Source of the DNA: Opisthocomus hoazin
Taxonomy: Eukaryota > Chordata > Aves > Opisthocomiformes > Opisthocomidae
Direction of reading: 5' to 3'
Assembly: GCF_030867145.1 (NCBI RefSeq)
Contig: NC_134415.1
Span: 11,200,417-11,264,416 of the forward strand
DNA: 64,000 bases
A program made the translations under genes and the position numbers. The stretch's first letter is position 1. Every line of letters starts with the position of its first letter. A model generated the notes under the pieces. That model had not been told where the DNA came from and did no database searches. It saw only the letters and a list, made by a program, of their open reading frames with translations. Positions 1 to 11,899 of the stretch are shown in pieces.

Positions 1-9
1 AACCTTATG

Positions 10-233
10 ATTAAAACTAAAATCAAGTTTCTTCACCATGAGGTTGGTGAAACACTGGAACAGGCTGCCCAGAGAAGCTGGGGATGTCCCCTCCCTGGCA
101 GTGTTCAAGGCCAGGTTGGATGGAGCTCTGAGCAACCTGGTCTGGTGGAAGATGTCCCTGCTCATGGCAGGGGGGTTGGAACCAGATGATCTTTAAGGTC
201 CCTTCCAACCCAAACCATTCTATGATTCTATGA
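10..233 (+). mobile_element. CR1 retrotransposon 3' end (copy A)
   Basis: This is the 3' end of a CR1 non-LTR element, read in the sense direction. It shows the typical string of a LINE ORF2 C-terminus and short 3'UTR: 'aacactggaacaggctgccc', then 'ggttggatggagctctgagc', then 'gatgatctttaaggtccctt'. It ends in the 8-bp tail repeat ATTCTATG (two copies, about 217-233). The copy is 5' truncated and may start before the window. Its 3'UTR type (gatctttaaggtc) is shared with copy C but differs from copies D, E, F and H (gacccacagaggtc), so at least two subfamilies are present. Confidence 0.93.
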
Positions 234-1344
234 TAAGCTTGTCTGACAAACCAAGTGGCACTAGGTAAAGTGTAATCTGCCATTTGCTATTTGTGTTCCC
301 TTCGTCTGCCCCACGATGTAGCAGTTAGCGTATGAGAGGTAGCACCCCAGCAGTTCCCCAAGTCCTGTTTGCCTTTGCAAGGCACCTACGTAGGCTCTCT
401 TCAAGTTACCTGAAAATTGCCTAGTCTTCAAAGATTTTTCAAAATGAACAGTTCAGATTCAGAGAGCTCCTTATCCATTTCTTTTGATGTTCCTACATGT
501 TATGTTTTATAACTGTGTAAGATATTCTCTTTGGTATTGTCCCTATTTATAGTTAGATCCAAAGTATTTTACTGTGGTTGCAAGACGCAGATATCCTACT
601 TCTCTTCCGTTTATTAACTGACTATTCACTTCCTCAGAACTAACTATTTACACAGAATCAACTATTTACTCATTATTTTCATTTTACCAAACCTTTAGCA
701 CTGCTAAGATTTCAAAGGTTCTTAATTTTTGAATTTTACTCCCTTCAATCTTGCTCCGTTCAGTTTTCCATATTAATTGCCCATGTTTTCCAAGAGCTGA
801 TTTGTACTCCTGTCTATTCATGCCGCTGTGTTCTCCGCTGTGCATTAGAGCCCATCCATAATGTAATACTACTCCAGTAACTATCAAGTGTTTCATCCTA
901 TGCTGAATGAAATCAATGGACCAGCTCTCAGGAGGGAACCATGCTGTAATGAAATCTGTTAAAAATGCATGATATGTATGTGTTATCTTTAGCAGCCTTC
1001 CATCCAGTTACTACCTTACTGTTGTGCTATTTAAACTATGACAAAATTACAGTGCTGTAATGCTCTCAGACTTTTTTTTTTTTTTAATTTATTAAATTAG
1101 CAAAACCTGAAGCAGGTCAGACCACATGCCATTGCTCAGCGCTACTGTTTACTTGAAGCGTTCCAACTCCTAGGGCTTTACACACACCAAATGGAAACTG
1201 ATCCCAGCCCCAAACATTTTACACAGTGATATTATCCAATTGTCTTTCTTAAGTGTCACCAGAGAAGCCAAGACACTTTGTTTCCTTGAACAGATAATCT
1301 GCTAAGGCACTGCACCGCACAGAATTCATCAGAAGAATATTTGT

Positions 1345-1350
1345 TTTATT
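1345..1350 (-). terminator. Probable polyadenylation signal of the FGase-like gene
   Basis: AATAAA lies on the minus strand about 300 nt after the stop codon of the FGase-like gene. It is followed on that strand by a GT-rich stretch (tctgtgcggtgcagtgcc) of the sort expected just beyond a cleavage site. This would give a 3'UTR of about 310-325 nt. It is inferred from motif and spacing only. Confidence 0.5.
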
Positions 1351-1646
1351 CTGTGCTAGAGAACAGAGGAAGCTACTGGAAAGAAATTAAGCACAGAGAA
1401 GCACTCCAGGCAAGCGATACTTCCAGATATACCCACTCATCTTCAAGCAGTCTTTTCAATGCTGGATCTAGTACAGAGCTGCATGTTAACAGACTTGACA
1501 TTAGCTGTGGATGTTGTCTGTTGATGCCTTTGTATTCCAGCACCCACAATTATATTTCAGGCTTAAATGTTGCGGGTGTATCAGTAGTTCCGTTGTTCCA
1601 GATCATTACTATATTATGGAAAGATACCTTAACACAGTAGCCTCTT

Positions 1647-2606
1647 TCAGCATGGCAGAAATTCATGGTTGTACTGGCTGCAGTAGTTAGTCTGCCAGAA
1701 TTTAATTACAGCCCTTGCTAGTGCTTTACAAAATCTGGGACGTTCTTCAGCTGCCCTCACCCACTGGGGCAGCTCAAGCTGAATGGCATCAATGGTGCCA
1801 GAACTACGGGAACCAAAAGTCTTCGTTATGTATCCACCACTATAATAGCTTCCATTATTTGGGTGAGGATTGGATGGAGAAGGCACACAAACATAACTGT
1901 GATTTTGTTCTTCAATATGTTTACCCAAACTTCTGTTCCCTGCCACGAAAGTCTCAGAAGATACATTGACTAGCTGACTGGCCAGATGGCTAATTGAGGA
2001 ACACGATGCAGAAAAGACACCTGAGTTAAGAGAATGTTTTGAAAGTGTGTAACCTAGTTCTATCCACTGTTCAGGATGTGCTTGTCCATGGATATCCAGA
2101 ATCAGCCCCCCTGACATCTGAGATTTTGCAGTGGTCAAAAATCCCATATACTCCTCCCAGGCCTGTTCTGCTTGGGGAATTCCAAAGGAGGCTTCTTCCT
2201 TTTCCCTGTTAACATCCATCTTGAACCTCTGTAGGTGGTTTATTATGATATGTGGGAAGAAGCCATCAGTAATTTTCTTGATTTCTTCAGCAAGAGCCTG
2301 AGCCACCTCTATAGTATACCTGTCTTGGTTGGTAGACACTTTGCATTTCGTGTAATTTTGAATACTTCCAGGAGGACACTTATGAGAGAAAATACAAGAG
2401 GATGTCTTTGCATCCCAACAGCCAGCCTCTCGATCAGGGATGTCTTTGGGTTCCAGTAACCCACCGTGTGGGACAGAGAGAACCAGGTTCATGTTGCCCA
2501 CCTGATATTCTGTGAAATTATTATGACCAAATATAACCTCTTCGGTGCCAGCGGCTTTCAAAAGCAAATATAAAATGGAAAGGAGGAACAGATATATATT
2601 CTTCAT
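1647..2606 (-). CDS. Secreted N-formylglutamate amidohydrolase-like protein, 319 aa
   Basis: One uninterrupted coding exon gives a 319-residue protein. Residues 1-20 form a hydrophobic signal peptide (MKNIYLFLLSILYLLLKAAG), and six N-glycosylation sequons follow (N30, N84, N214, N224, N235, N251), so the mature protein should be extracytoplasmic. The body looks like the FGase family (Pfam FGase, PF05013 as I recall), a metallohydrolase fold. Motifs are VPHGG (H47), DxNR with D131, N133 and R134, LILDIHGQ (D171, H173), and SGGYITKTFGS followed by QLELP (E278). H47, H173 and E278 are the best candidates for metal or catalytic residues, by inference. Bacterial relatives cut N-formylglutamate in histidine breakdown; the substrate of the secreted animal form is unknown to me. 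The start is chosen because the signal peptide begins there. A good 3' splice site 40 nt upstream suggests a non-coding leader exon. Related genes exist in fish and other non-mammals; I know of no human ortholog near EXO1. Confidence 0.85.
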   Translation of the reverse strand: MKNIYLFLLSILYLLLKAAGTEEVIFGHNNFTEYQVGNMNLVLSVPHGGLLEPKDIPDREAGCWDAKTSSCIFSHKCPPGSIQNYTKCKVSTNQDRYTIEVAQALAEEIKKITDGFFPHIIINHLQRFKMDVNREKEEASFGIPQAEQAWEEYMGFLTTAKSQMSGGLILDIHGQAHPEQWIELGYTLSKHSLNSGVFSASCSSISHLASQLVNVSSETFVAGNRSLGKHIEEQNHSYVCVPSPSNPHPNNGSYYSGGYITKTFGSRSSGTIDAIQLELPQWVRAAEERPRFCKALARAVIKFWQTNYCSQYNHEFLPC

Positions 2607-2646
2607 TTGCTGCTGGAAGACTCAGCAATATGGACTGTATCCGTAC
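2607..2646 (-). other. 5'UTR segment with upstream 3' splice site of the FGase-like gene
   Basis: Just upstream of the ATG on the minus strand the sequence reads ctgtctttttattttatgtag then GTACGG. This is a pyrimidine-rich tract ending in AG, a convincing acceptor. It implies that the coding exon begins at 2646 with about 40 nt of 5'UTR and that at least one non-coding exon lies at higher coordinates. Confidence 0.55.
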
Positions 2647-2649
2647 CTA

Positions 2650-5590
2650 CATAAAATAAAAAGACAGATTTTAGATTACTTACAGCTGGGAACACATGAG
2701 AGACTGTTCAGCTGCTGGTGGAATAATTAGTTACTGATTAACCTATTTTAATTTTATTCCTTGTAGTGCAAAGAAGAAGAGTACTTATATGCAAAACAAA
2801 AATGAACAGGGCACTTAGTGTGGCTAGATGTAATTGATGCACTGTTTCCAGACAGGATTCTCCCAGAATAACAGGGCAAGGGAAGTGGTAGGTTACTGGG
2901 CCTCCTTCATGCCCCAGAAAGCACAAACCCTATTTGATCATCTTATCTGATCCCAGAGAATCACTAGATCCCAGCAAAATTTTTTTTTTCCACTAAAGCC
3001 TCCCTTTTTTCACCTCTGAAATGTAAGAAAATTCTAACAAAATTTGATAGAACATCTGTATCACATTGACCTGTGTGAAATCTCTTTCCGTTATCCACAT
3101 GGTTACAGAAACTAGAGGCTATGTCAGCTCAGACCAGCACTGGGCTTGTCTAAAATAACCAGACTGATAAAAATTGAGTTCTACCAGGCTCTGTCTCTAG
3201 CTATACTCCAGGCTGAGTTAATGTGGTAGCATTATAGATAGGTACAAGTGAGTCCATTAAGGAGTGACTCTATTCTCTTTAGTTTTCAAGTCTCTATTCT
3301 CTTCAAGAGAGCTAAGATATTTTTAAGCCCTTACTAACTCTGCCATTTTTTGGAAAGCTGGAATTCTGCAAGATGCTGACGTTGCTTTCTGGTTTGAAGG
3401 CATTACATCTCTAGAAAGATCAGAGTCGTGAGCCTAACTGTGTTGGCCAAATGGAAAATGAGTGAGTAAAGTCAGCAAAGAGCAGAATAAAAAAGGATAC
3501 TTTTCACTTCCATGAATAAAAAAAAAAACCCTCAATATAGGCCAGGTGAGGAGCATGTAAGCGGATGCATTTGCAGATGAGGCAGGCTGCCCTGTCATCT
3601 GTCCTGCCCCTACAATTAGGTCACCTGCAGAAATGCAGAGGATAAGAGGAGAAGATGAGGGAGTAAGAAAGAAGATCTGCAAGAATCTGTCCACAGCATC
3701 TGGCCTGAGAGCATGTATGAGAGCAGCCAGTAATACCGAGAGGGCAGGGTGCGGAATGGAAGCACCCTCCCATCAGCCGCCTAACCTGAGAAAAGGAGAG
3801 GGCAATTTTACCCAAATAATGCAGCAAAATATTCTTTCCCACTATGAGGGAATCCTGCTGGCTTTTTAGAGACAACCACTGCTGCCCACTGAGTTGGTCC
3901 ACACTGGGGAGCCTGTACATGAAAAGCAAACATCTATCTTTCCCTCTTCTTTCTGGGCTGAAAGTCCCGGAAAAGTCTGTGAGCTGGAATCAGATCCCTG
4001 AGAATCTATTCTACAGTTTTCCTGAAGGGCATGATTAACAGCTTTTTTAGTTTCTTTTTAACCTTTCAGTTAAAAGGTCCTTTTACTTGAGCTACTGGCT
4101 TAAAACAAGCTTTTATCCAAGTCCGTATATAGTTCCCACTTCCCTAGATTTCCCTGAGACACAGCCCTTCACCTGCTAGTTCACTCTTTGCATTACCACA
4201 AATGTTGGGAAAAGGAGTATTTTCAAGCACTACTCAAAATCCCTTTTCTCAGAAAAACAGGCTGAACATGCAGAGTGTGTAAGTCTAGGGACAGCTTACC
4301 TCAGGTGCTCTGGGGCCCAGCACCACGTTAAATAAATCAACAGCACCAGCTCGCAGGCCCTGCTCCCCTGCCTCCTGCCTCGGAAGGACTTTCCTTTGCC
4401 CCGGGCTCTCACCTTGAACAGGATGACACAACTGTTCCGTTCCCACCGCCTGCCGAACGGTTTGTTGTCATCTCTGGCAGTTTGCTTGTTTTTTTGCAAT
4501 GTCTTGTTAATGATTGAATCAAGCTGTTAGCACTACTAGATCATCCCTTATCTTTAAGGGAGAGGGATCTCTGTATAATTCCCAAACTGGAAGAAAGTCG
4601 CCTCGGCACAGCTCGGGCTCTGGGCAGACCCCAAGTGGAAAATGGGTGAATTCTGTGGAGCCTGAGTAAAAGCAATAAACTGCTAAACATGGCAAGTTAA
4701 CTGGTAACCGCAGGAGCAGACTCCCGGGTCTGTAGCTCAAAGACATCTTTGTAGCCCTGGAGGGACAGATGAAACATATTGCCAGAAACATCTGAAAATA
4801 GTCTTTATGATTATTGGAAATAAACTCACTAGGTGCAAGATAAAAGTATGTGATTATTCCACAACCCCTTTTCTTGCCACTGCTTACATCTTCTGTCCTC
4901 TGGAGGTAGGTAAATTAGATAAGTGTAACTAGTCACAGTGCCATTATTTCACTTGGAAACTGCTCAGGCTAATGCTTCCACTGTAAAAAAAAATCTGTTA
5001 CGTGGATATGTGAACAACATTCTCTTAATTCAGCCTATGCATTGGTCGATTAATAAGCAGGCAGAAGGCTGCCACTTACTGAGCTGCTGCATCTAAGCAC
5101 ACCTCAGTTTCTGTTACAGCTCTACAAAGCTGTCCTTTGCTGGGCACAGTTTGATTTAATCACAGGTTGCAGCTGCAGACATAAAGGACCACTGGAGGGA
5201 AAAATGCACTTATGTAACAGGCAGGAAGGGGCAGGAGAAAAGTAGTTCTGTTAGCAACAGAGTTAACGAAGCCTCATTTCCTGGCCCCCTCCCTCCACCT
5301 TCCTGATTTCCAGATGAAGGAAACCATTTCCTATAGTAGGGGAAAGACAGACAACACCCTACTTCCAAAAAGCAGGTTTTCCAGGTCTAGGTATATTCCC
5401 TGCCTACACGTCAGCTTCACATCTAGAGGAGACCAAAGAGGGCCCCAGGCTCACCCCTTTCTGTAGCTTTTATGCAGAAGAAAGCCTGCACTGACTGCAA
5501 TTGGTAAATCATGATCCATATGTCTGCATGATCAGGGCAGCCAGACCCTAGGGCACTCCATGGCATAGGCCAAAGTTAAGCTCTGTACGC
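2650..5590. other. Intergenic or intronic stretch, no gene recognised
   Basis: No coding exon or clear repeat was recognised here apart from the candidate leader exon near 4413-4500. The open frames are short and overlap on both strands. If the acceptor at 2646 is real, part of this stretch is the first intron and promoter of the FGase-like gene. Confidence 0.5.
4413..4500 (-). other. Candidate non-coding first exon of the FGase-like gene
   Basis: On the minus strand a moderately CpG-bearing segment (accgttcggcaggcggtggg) ends in TTCAAG|GTGAGAGC, a near-ideal 5' splice donor with the last exon base at 4413. Joining it to the acceptor at 2646 would make a 1.77-kb intron. The 5' limit is a guess. 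The pairing of this donor with that acceptor is inference from position and splice-site quality. Confidence 0.25.
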
Positions 5591-5599
5591 TACCACGGA

Positions 5600-6413
5600 G
5601 TAATGCCGGGCACAAGTATAAACTGGGAGAGGAGCAGCTGGAGAACAGCCCTGCAGAGAGGGCCCTGGGGGTGCTGACTGGTAGCAGGCTCCGTAGGAAC
5701 CAGCAGCGTAGGGACCTGGGGGTGCTGGTCGGCAGCAGGCTCTGTAGGAACCAGCAGAGTGCCCTGGCAGCCCGGAAGGCAAACCTCTGCACCCTGGGGT
5801 GCATCAAACGCAGCCCGACCAGCCAGGCAGGAGAGGGGATCATCCCGCTGTATTCAGCGTTGGTGTGGCCTCACCTTGAATGCTGTGTGCAGGTCTGGGT
5901 CCCACCATTGAAGAAGGATGTGAAGGTCCTTGGATGCATCCAGAGAAGGGCAACAAAGGTGGTGAAAGGGCTGGAAGGAAAGTCCTGTGAGGAGCAGCTG
6001 AGGACTTTGGGATTGTCTAGTCTGGAGAAGAGGAGGCTGAGGGGAGACCTCATTGCTCTCCACAGCGTCCTGAGGAGGGGACGTGGGGAAGGAGGTGCTG
6101 AGCTCTTCTTCCTGGTATCCAGTGACAGGCCGCATGGGAATTGTTCAAAGCTGCGCCAAAGGAGGTTCACACTGGACATGAGGAAGCATTTCTTTACCGA
6201 GAGGGTGGTCAAACACTGGAATAGGCTTCTTAGAGAGGTGGTCGATGTCCTGTTAGCAGCAAGCAGTGTCCAAGTGTCAAGAGGCATTTGGAGAATGCAC
6301 CTTTTAACATGCTTTAACTTTTGGTCAGCCCTGAACTGGTCAGGCCATTGGACTAGATGATCATTGTAACTCCCTTCCAACTGAAATAATTCTATTCTTG
6401 TCTAGTCTATTCT
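5600..6413 (+). mobile_element. CR1 retrotransposon fragment (copy B) with internal duplication
   Basis: A sense-oriented CR1 copy covers the ORF2 C-terminus and 3'UTR. The decayed translation still reads as CR1 ([41 protein letters not shown]). It differs from the other copies in two ways. A 51-bp unit is duplicated in tandem near its 5' end. Its 3' end lacks the clean ATTCTATG tail and instead shows an irregular run around attctattcttgtctagtc. This suggests a different and probably older CR1 subfamily. The 5' edge is approximate and could extend back to about 5540. Confidence 0.88.
5660..5761 (+). repeat. 51-bp tandem duplication inside CR1 copy B
   Basis: Two adjacent 51-bp units (5660-5710 and 5711-5761) share gg-ccTGGGGGTGCTG, agcaggct and gtaggaaccagcag. 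They diverge at several positions, for example gggccc versus gggacc and ctccgt versus ctctgt. The unit is 17 codons, so the CR1 reading frame is kept. The divergence shows that the duplication is not recent. Confidence 0.85.
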
Positions 6414-6419
6414 ATTCCT

Positions 6420-9400
6420 CTCCACATTTGCATGAATCGGACAGAGTATCTTCAAGACTTCTAGTCCTTTGTCAAATTACATGAAAATAACTCTGCGGCT
6501 TCAACATTTATGGCAGGTACACATTCAGGCAAGGGGCACGACCATGTAAGTCTTCTTTGCTTAGAAGAACAGGCTGAAAAAAGGCAAGTCCCAAATGCAT
6601 TATCTGTTAAGAAACAAGCAGAGACTACAGTAGAGAAGAGCATGCCCCCACGCAGGCAAGCCAGCCGAGACCCCCCCGATGTCCCTAGTCCAGTCCCTTG
6701 GGTGCAGTGACTCTGTGCACCCCGCTCTGTTGGAGGTCCCTGTGGACTCACTGGGATGGGAGGAGACCCTGTATTTTAGGGTAGGGAGCACAGCTGGAGG
6801 AGTCAAGAGAGGAGCCTCGGACCTGCTCCCTCCTTTCAGCCATTACTAATTTGGAAGCAGGGGCTGTAATGAAATTCCAGAAAGAGGCTGATTAGTGCCA
6901 GAGGAAAAAGTCTAAACACACCAACATCCTGCAAAATGGGTTGGAGAGCACTTCATTTTCCACACCTTTCAAATGTCCCTGTTCTGCATTCTGTTTTCAA
7001 TCTCATCTACCATCCTGTAATGAAAACTAATACTGAAGCAAGCAGACGGGATGGGCACCTGAGCAGGACATGAGCTTTCTTCTCCTTTTCTGGCAAAATG
7101 GCCAAAAGCAGAGGGGTGTTAGAAAGACAGATGAGAGAGCGCTTTCTGGGACTGCATTGCTGCTGTGCTATTTCTCAGTGACCAGCAACTAAAGAGGGTT
7201 GTCACTTCTTACTAAGGAGAAGTCTCCAGGATGAGTCTGTGCCTGGCACTACAGGAATTTAAACATTTTTGTTTAAATTATCCACTTTTTCAGAATTTTT
7301 GGAATATGAACAAGTGGACAGCCTTCCTCCTAGACACTGATGCCTACCTTTGTTTTCATGATGAACATCAGCAGGAGACTGTCCCTGGGTGCTCCTTCTT
7401 ATAGCTGAGCATTGCTGCCTGAGCACTGAGAGCAAATTCGGACAACTCGCAGCAAAGGAGCAGCCGGCCAAACCAAACCGCTGGCAACACATCGCGACGG
7501 CAGAGAGCAGGTTTCCCCTGGCAGTAGGACGGGAGGGGATCACGCAAATCATGCCTCCACCTGTTTCCACGAGATTACTCGTGAGCAGCTTGTTTGTACT
7601 GTTCACTGGCAATGCATGCATTAGTGGTCCTTTGCCTTCCCTGGAAAAATCTGGGACACGAAGAAGTCAGGTGATCTTGGCACCTCCAGCCAAGCACGCC
7701 ACTGACAGACATCCATTTCAGGCGTTACCTAGCTGGGCTGAGCTCAGCGTGCTTCGCAAGGTGTGATCTGGCAGAGCTGTGTTTCCTTCACTCCCACATT
7801 CTCATGCAGAAGCTGATGGGCACAGACCTCACTCACCGGAGCAGGAAGGTTCACACAGGAGGGGAAGGCCGAATCACCCTCACAGATCCCTGCCCTGGAA
7901 AACGAGTCCAAGAGCTGTGTTCACCCAGCAGTGAGCAGATGGGAAGCGTGACCAGCCTAATGAGGTCACCTGGGGTTCTGATGGAGGAAATCAATCTGGC
8001 TTTTCTTTTGTTCTTTTCTGTACCTGCCAGGGGCTGAAGCCTGCGAACAATATTAATAGTTCAAAAAAATTTAAAAGAACCACTCACATAAATCGTGCTC
8101 TTGGCCTGGCCTGACTAAAGCAGATGGCAGTTGTACTATTAACTAGATATTCCAGGTTTTTAATGACTTTACTAACTTTATTGATACAGTATTTTCCAGA
8201 TAAATGAAAGCTTTTAAAAACATGTCCTCTGCTACTACATGTAGTTTTAAGGATGTCTTCCTCTAGACACTCAAGTGTGTTTGAGTATGCACAGGAGTTC
8301 GCTCGTGTTATTAAGACTTGGCTTCTTAGCTAAGCTAAAAAAAAAGTGTGAAAATATGCTGTCCATAAATGGAAATTTCAACAGATAAAGGGTTCAGTAA
8401 ATGTAACACTGCTGCCTATCAGAGAGAAATCAAATTTCTTTTCTAACAAATTGGTCAAATGGTCCAACTAACTGCCAGCCAGACTTTCTGAAACAAAAGT
8501 TACCAAATTCATAAGCAGTGAAGACAACATAGTAACAGTAATAAGGAATTCACTGAAATTTTGGAAAAAATAGGATAAACCAGACACGTGATCTACTAAT
8601 GTCAGCATAGCCGATGCTCTGACTGTGAGCTTCAGCAGAATGCCAGTTTTCATTCTGAGTATTTTAATCTACCCCGTGAAGACAATTCCCGCAGTGCCAG
8701 ACAATGTAGGGAAGGAAGTTTACTAAAAATCCGTCAGATGTTCTTGTCCATTTTAGCACATAGTGAGGACAAAATTAATTTTACTTTACCTTGGCTGTGT
8801 AAAGTTTAGTCATCTACATCAGACCTAGTGATCACACTTCCTCTCTATAGTCAGTGTCGAGAAAGAAGCAGTTCTAGACGTACTTCAGCGCAATTACCTT
8901 GGGCAGCTATCTTAAATTTCCATTATGGGTCAACAGGGCTATACTCTGTACAGCTCTTCTTTCTTATTACATGATACAAAACAATTGTAAAGGTAATGAA
9001 GTGTTTCTGCTAGACTTTCTATTTCCAAGTCTATTTGTAATGTATTCTACCAGTCACTATCACAAAACTGCCTAAGGAAATGAAAAACGTACAACAGGGA
9101 TTTGGTATAGTAATTTCTAGTCTTCGCAAATTCTCCAGATATGTGAGCTACTTGTGAAAGGAAAGGGTTGTATATATTATTAGACGTCTTGTACCTAAGC
9201 ACACCACAGTGCTACTTCCCAGTTTCATCTGGTATCTATGGGAAATAAAATGGCAATACTACAGTATTCTGTAAAGGAGTAACCCACCACAGTATTATCA
9301 TCTGACTACTTCCTTCCAAGAGACACTGTTGAGTTTAAAGAGCGGTATCTTTGGCCGGTTTAAGTCAAGGTAGCTCTAGTGAAACCAACAAAGCCTTTGA

Positions 9401-11890
9401 CTCATTGTATAAAACTTCCATTATTTTCTAGAAGTTATGTAATGAAGGTGGGTCATGGATAATCAGGCTGAAAACATGTTAATGCACATCATGCTAACTC
9501 TTCAACTCCAAGGTATCCACCCTTTCAGATTAGGGAATTGAAGAGGAAAATCTGATCTGGGCAAGAATTCTGTAGTTCTGGCTTCCTTCAACGCAAGTTC
9601 CTTGGCTCCAAAGCTTTGAGGCTTATGACTATTGCTAATGTAATCTACAGAAAATAGTCCAAAGTAGATTTAATTGAATTGCACATGACATTTTGAATTA
9701 AACGGATATATTATATTGTCTACCCTGATTATTGTTCTTCCCATGAACACAGCAGTTTGAGGGAAAAAGAAATGTCAGAATTGATATAAGAATATTTTCT
9801 TAAGATTACTGATCATAATCCAAATGGAATTGTAATTGCAATTGAATTTAAAACTTTTGGAGCATGTCAAATATAGACAGAATTACAGAGTGAAAAAAGA
9901 ATCAGTAAAGAGGAATTGAACCAGTATTTTCAGCTCTAAAATATCTTATGCTGTCACTGTGGCCAAAATGTGTTGAAATTAAGCCTTGCCGTCCACTGTC
10001 TGGAAATACTGCTTTTCTGCCCTGGTGACTGAGTCATCCATATATCAGAGTACAAATATCCAAAGAACTATATAGACTTCAAAATGGCAAGCAGAGAAAT
10101 AAGCTGTTATCTGGTAGATATCAGCCTAGGTGTATTTCTCACTGCAAATTCTGTTTTAATTTAAGCAAGCATAGCTTTATGTTAACTAACAAGAAAAAGA
10201 AGCATTATTACACATTTCAAACTCAAAACTTGTCAATTGTTGACCATTTTACTCCAGACAATCAATTTTTCACTTTTAACTTGAAATCTTTGCAGTGGAA
10301 CTGCAGTACTAACATCTCAGGTGGCTTGTGTTGGCCAATGTGACTGGCGCCAGGCCCTAACGTGGGAGATGTTACTGTGTGCTCTGGCCAGCCCACTGCT
10401 AGAGGGCTGTCTTCTTCTTTTCCACATCCATCTGGGCCTTCTGGAATGAGAGCAGGATCTCACCAGGACACATCAGACACATCACCCAAGGATAAGCCCA
10501 TCTGATAGTTCCTACCTATGTAGGAAACAGAGGGGGAATAAAAAAAAGAAAGCTCTTCAAGGTACTTTAAAGTAAATTTATGCTATTGCATTCATACTAG
10601 TTATTGCATTTATGCAATATTTATTTCTTTATGCTATTTATGGCATTTATGCTATTCCACAAGGCCTGGATGGACATGTACAATCACATTGCTCAAGAAT
10701 GGAAAACTTTATACATAGAAATAAGTAATTTCCTGTTTGCAATTAGAAATATACAAGATATTCAAACTCTGTGAAATTCCAAGCAAAGTACTACATTTGA
10801 TTGCTCTTCATCTCTATCACTTTTCCTCTGTTCCAAGACAGTATCCTAATTTCTCAAACTCTCTTCATAGAGACAGACGTGTCTCCTAATCAGGATTCAC
10901 TCACCATCTTCACAGATCTCCACTAAGAGCAGCTTAATAAAGCAGTTAAACATCACGGTTTCTTTTTTCATTTCAGAAAATCGGTAAATAAAACCACCTA
11001 CTCCAGTGCAGGGGTAATTTTTATTCTAGAGTGTTTGCAAGACTTCTGGTCCTGTGATGTCATTACCTGCAGCTGGAAACATGCACACACTCTTGTATTT
11101 GTTCCAGTCTTATCTCAGTAGTAGCTCAACAAATGAAGCAGACATGCAGGCTTTTATGAGTGCAGGGAAAATTTGCATTGTTCAGTCTTACATGCGTAGT
11201 CTCTCTTTTGTTCTGATTCTCTCCCCATTCTTTACTGTGTTTCTAGACTGCACTTGCTCTTTTAGCAAGATATGAAGGTGTATTTCCTGAGGACAAGAAA
11301 CATCAGGAGTTAACATCAATCCGAGAAACTGTTCTAGGTTCCAGCATGTGTGTTGCCAGTAGGAAGAAATTAAGGTTGGCACTGTAGAGTCCCTTTGTCC
11401 TAGCCTGTGGTATGTGCAGACCATGTGTTGGCTATCAAACTGTGGTTTACTGAGTTTAGTGTGTCAAGCGGGCAGAATGAAGTAGTGCAACAGATGCTTA
11501 AATAGGAACTCAATCCCGGGCGTGAGATGTCCCAGGGCATTAGATCTGTGAAACAAAAAATGTTATTTGTATGCCTTGTTGTGTGTAATTGGACTATTCT
11601 TGTGCACCACTTCAGATTTCAATATGTGATATGGATGTCCAGGGCTTTTTTTAATCAAAGCAGTTATAGTAGTATGTAAATACAGATTTAAAATTCTAAC
11701 TTTGACCGACAATTCTTACATTAACCCCAGGGTTTTACTGCTGTAACATCTGTCCCTCACCTCTTCCTTTGCAGTCAGTGACCTGCTTCCACTCTCTCCC
11801 TCCCCACTCACTGCGTCAACTGCAGGACTTGGTCCTTTGTCCTGCCAAAAGTCTGTGCTGCCTTTTGATTCTAGAATACTTCATGTTTGT
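6420..11890. other. Intergenic stretch, no gene recognised
   Basis: I see no supported gene here. The region 7380-7780 has a few CpGs and open frames on both strands, but no recognisable domain or splice structure. The rest is AT-rich sequence of intergenic character. No WDR64 exon, the EXO1 neighbour in mammals, was recognised, though short exons could be missed by eye. Confidence 0.5.
10565..10660. repeat. AT-rich degenerate repeat
   Basis: The words TTATGC, GCATTTATG and TGCTATT recur about every 8-15 bp (for example gcatttatgcaatatttatt and gctatttatggcatttatgc). This gives a cryptic, degenerate low-complexity block with no clean period. Confidence 0.5.
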
Positions 11891-11899
11891 AATTTTCAG

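Noticed and set aside
5671-6360. 229-codon plus-strand frame and 169-codon antisense frame
   Set aside because: They lie inside CR1 copy B. The sense frame is the decayed ORF2 C-terminus and the antisense one is its shadow.
7389-7766. 125-codon frame with an overlapping 120-codon antisense frame
   Set aside because: Open on both strands, with no domain, splice sites or upstream promoter that I could support.
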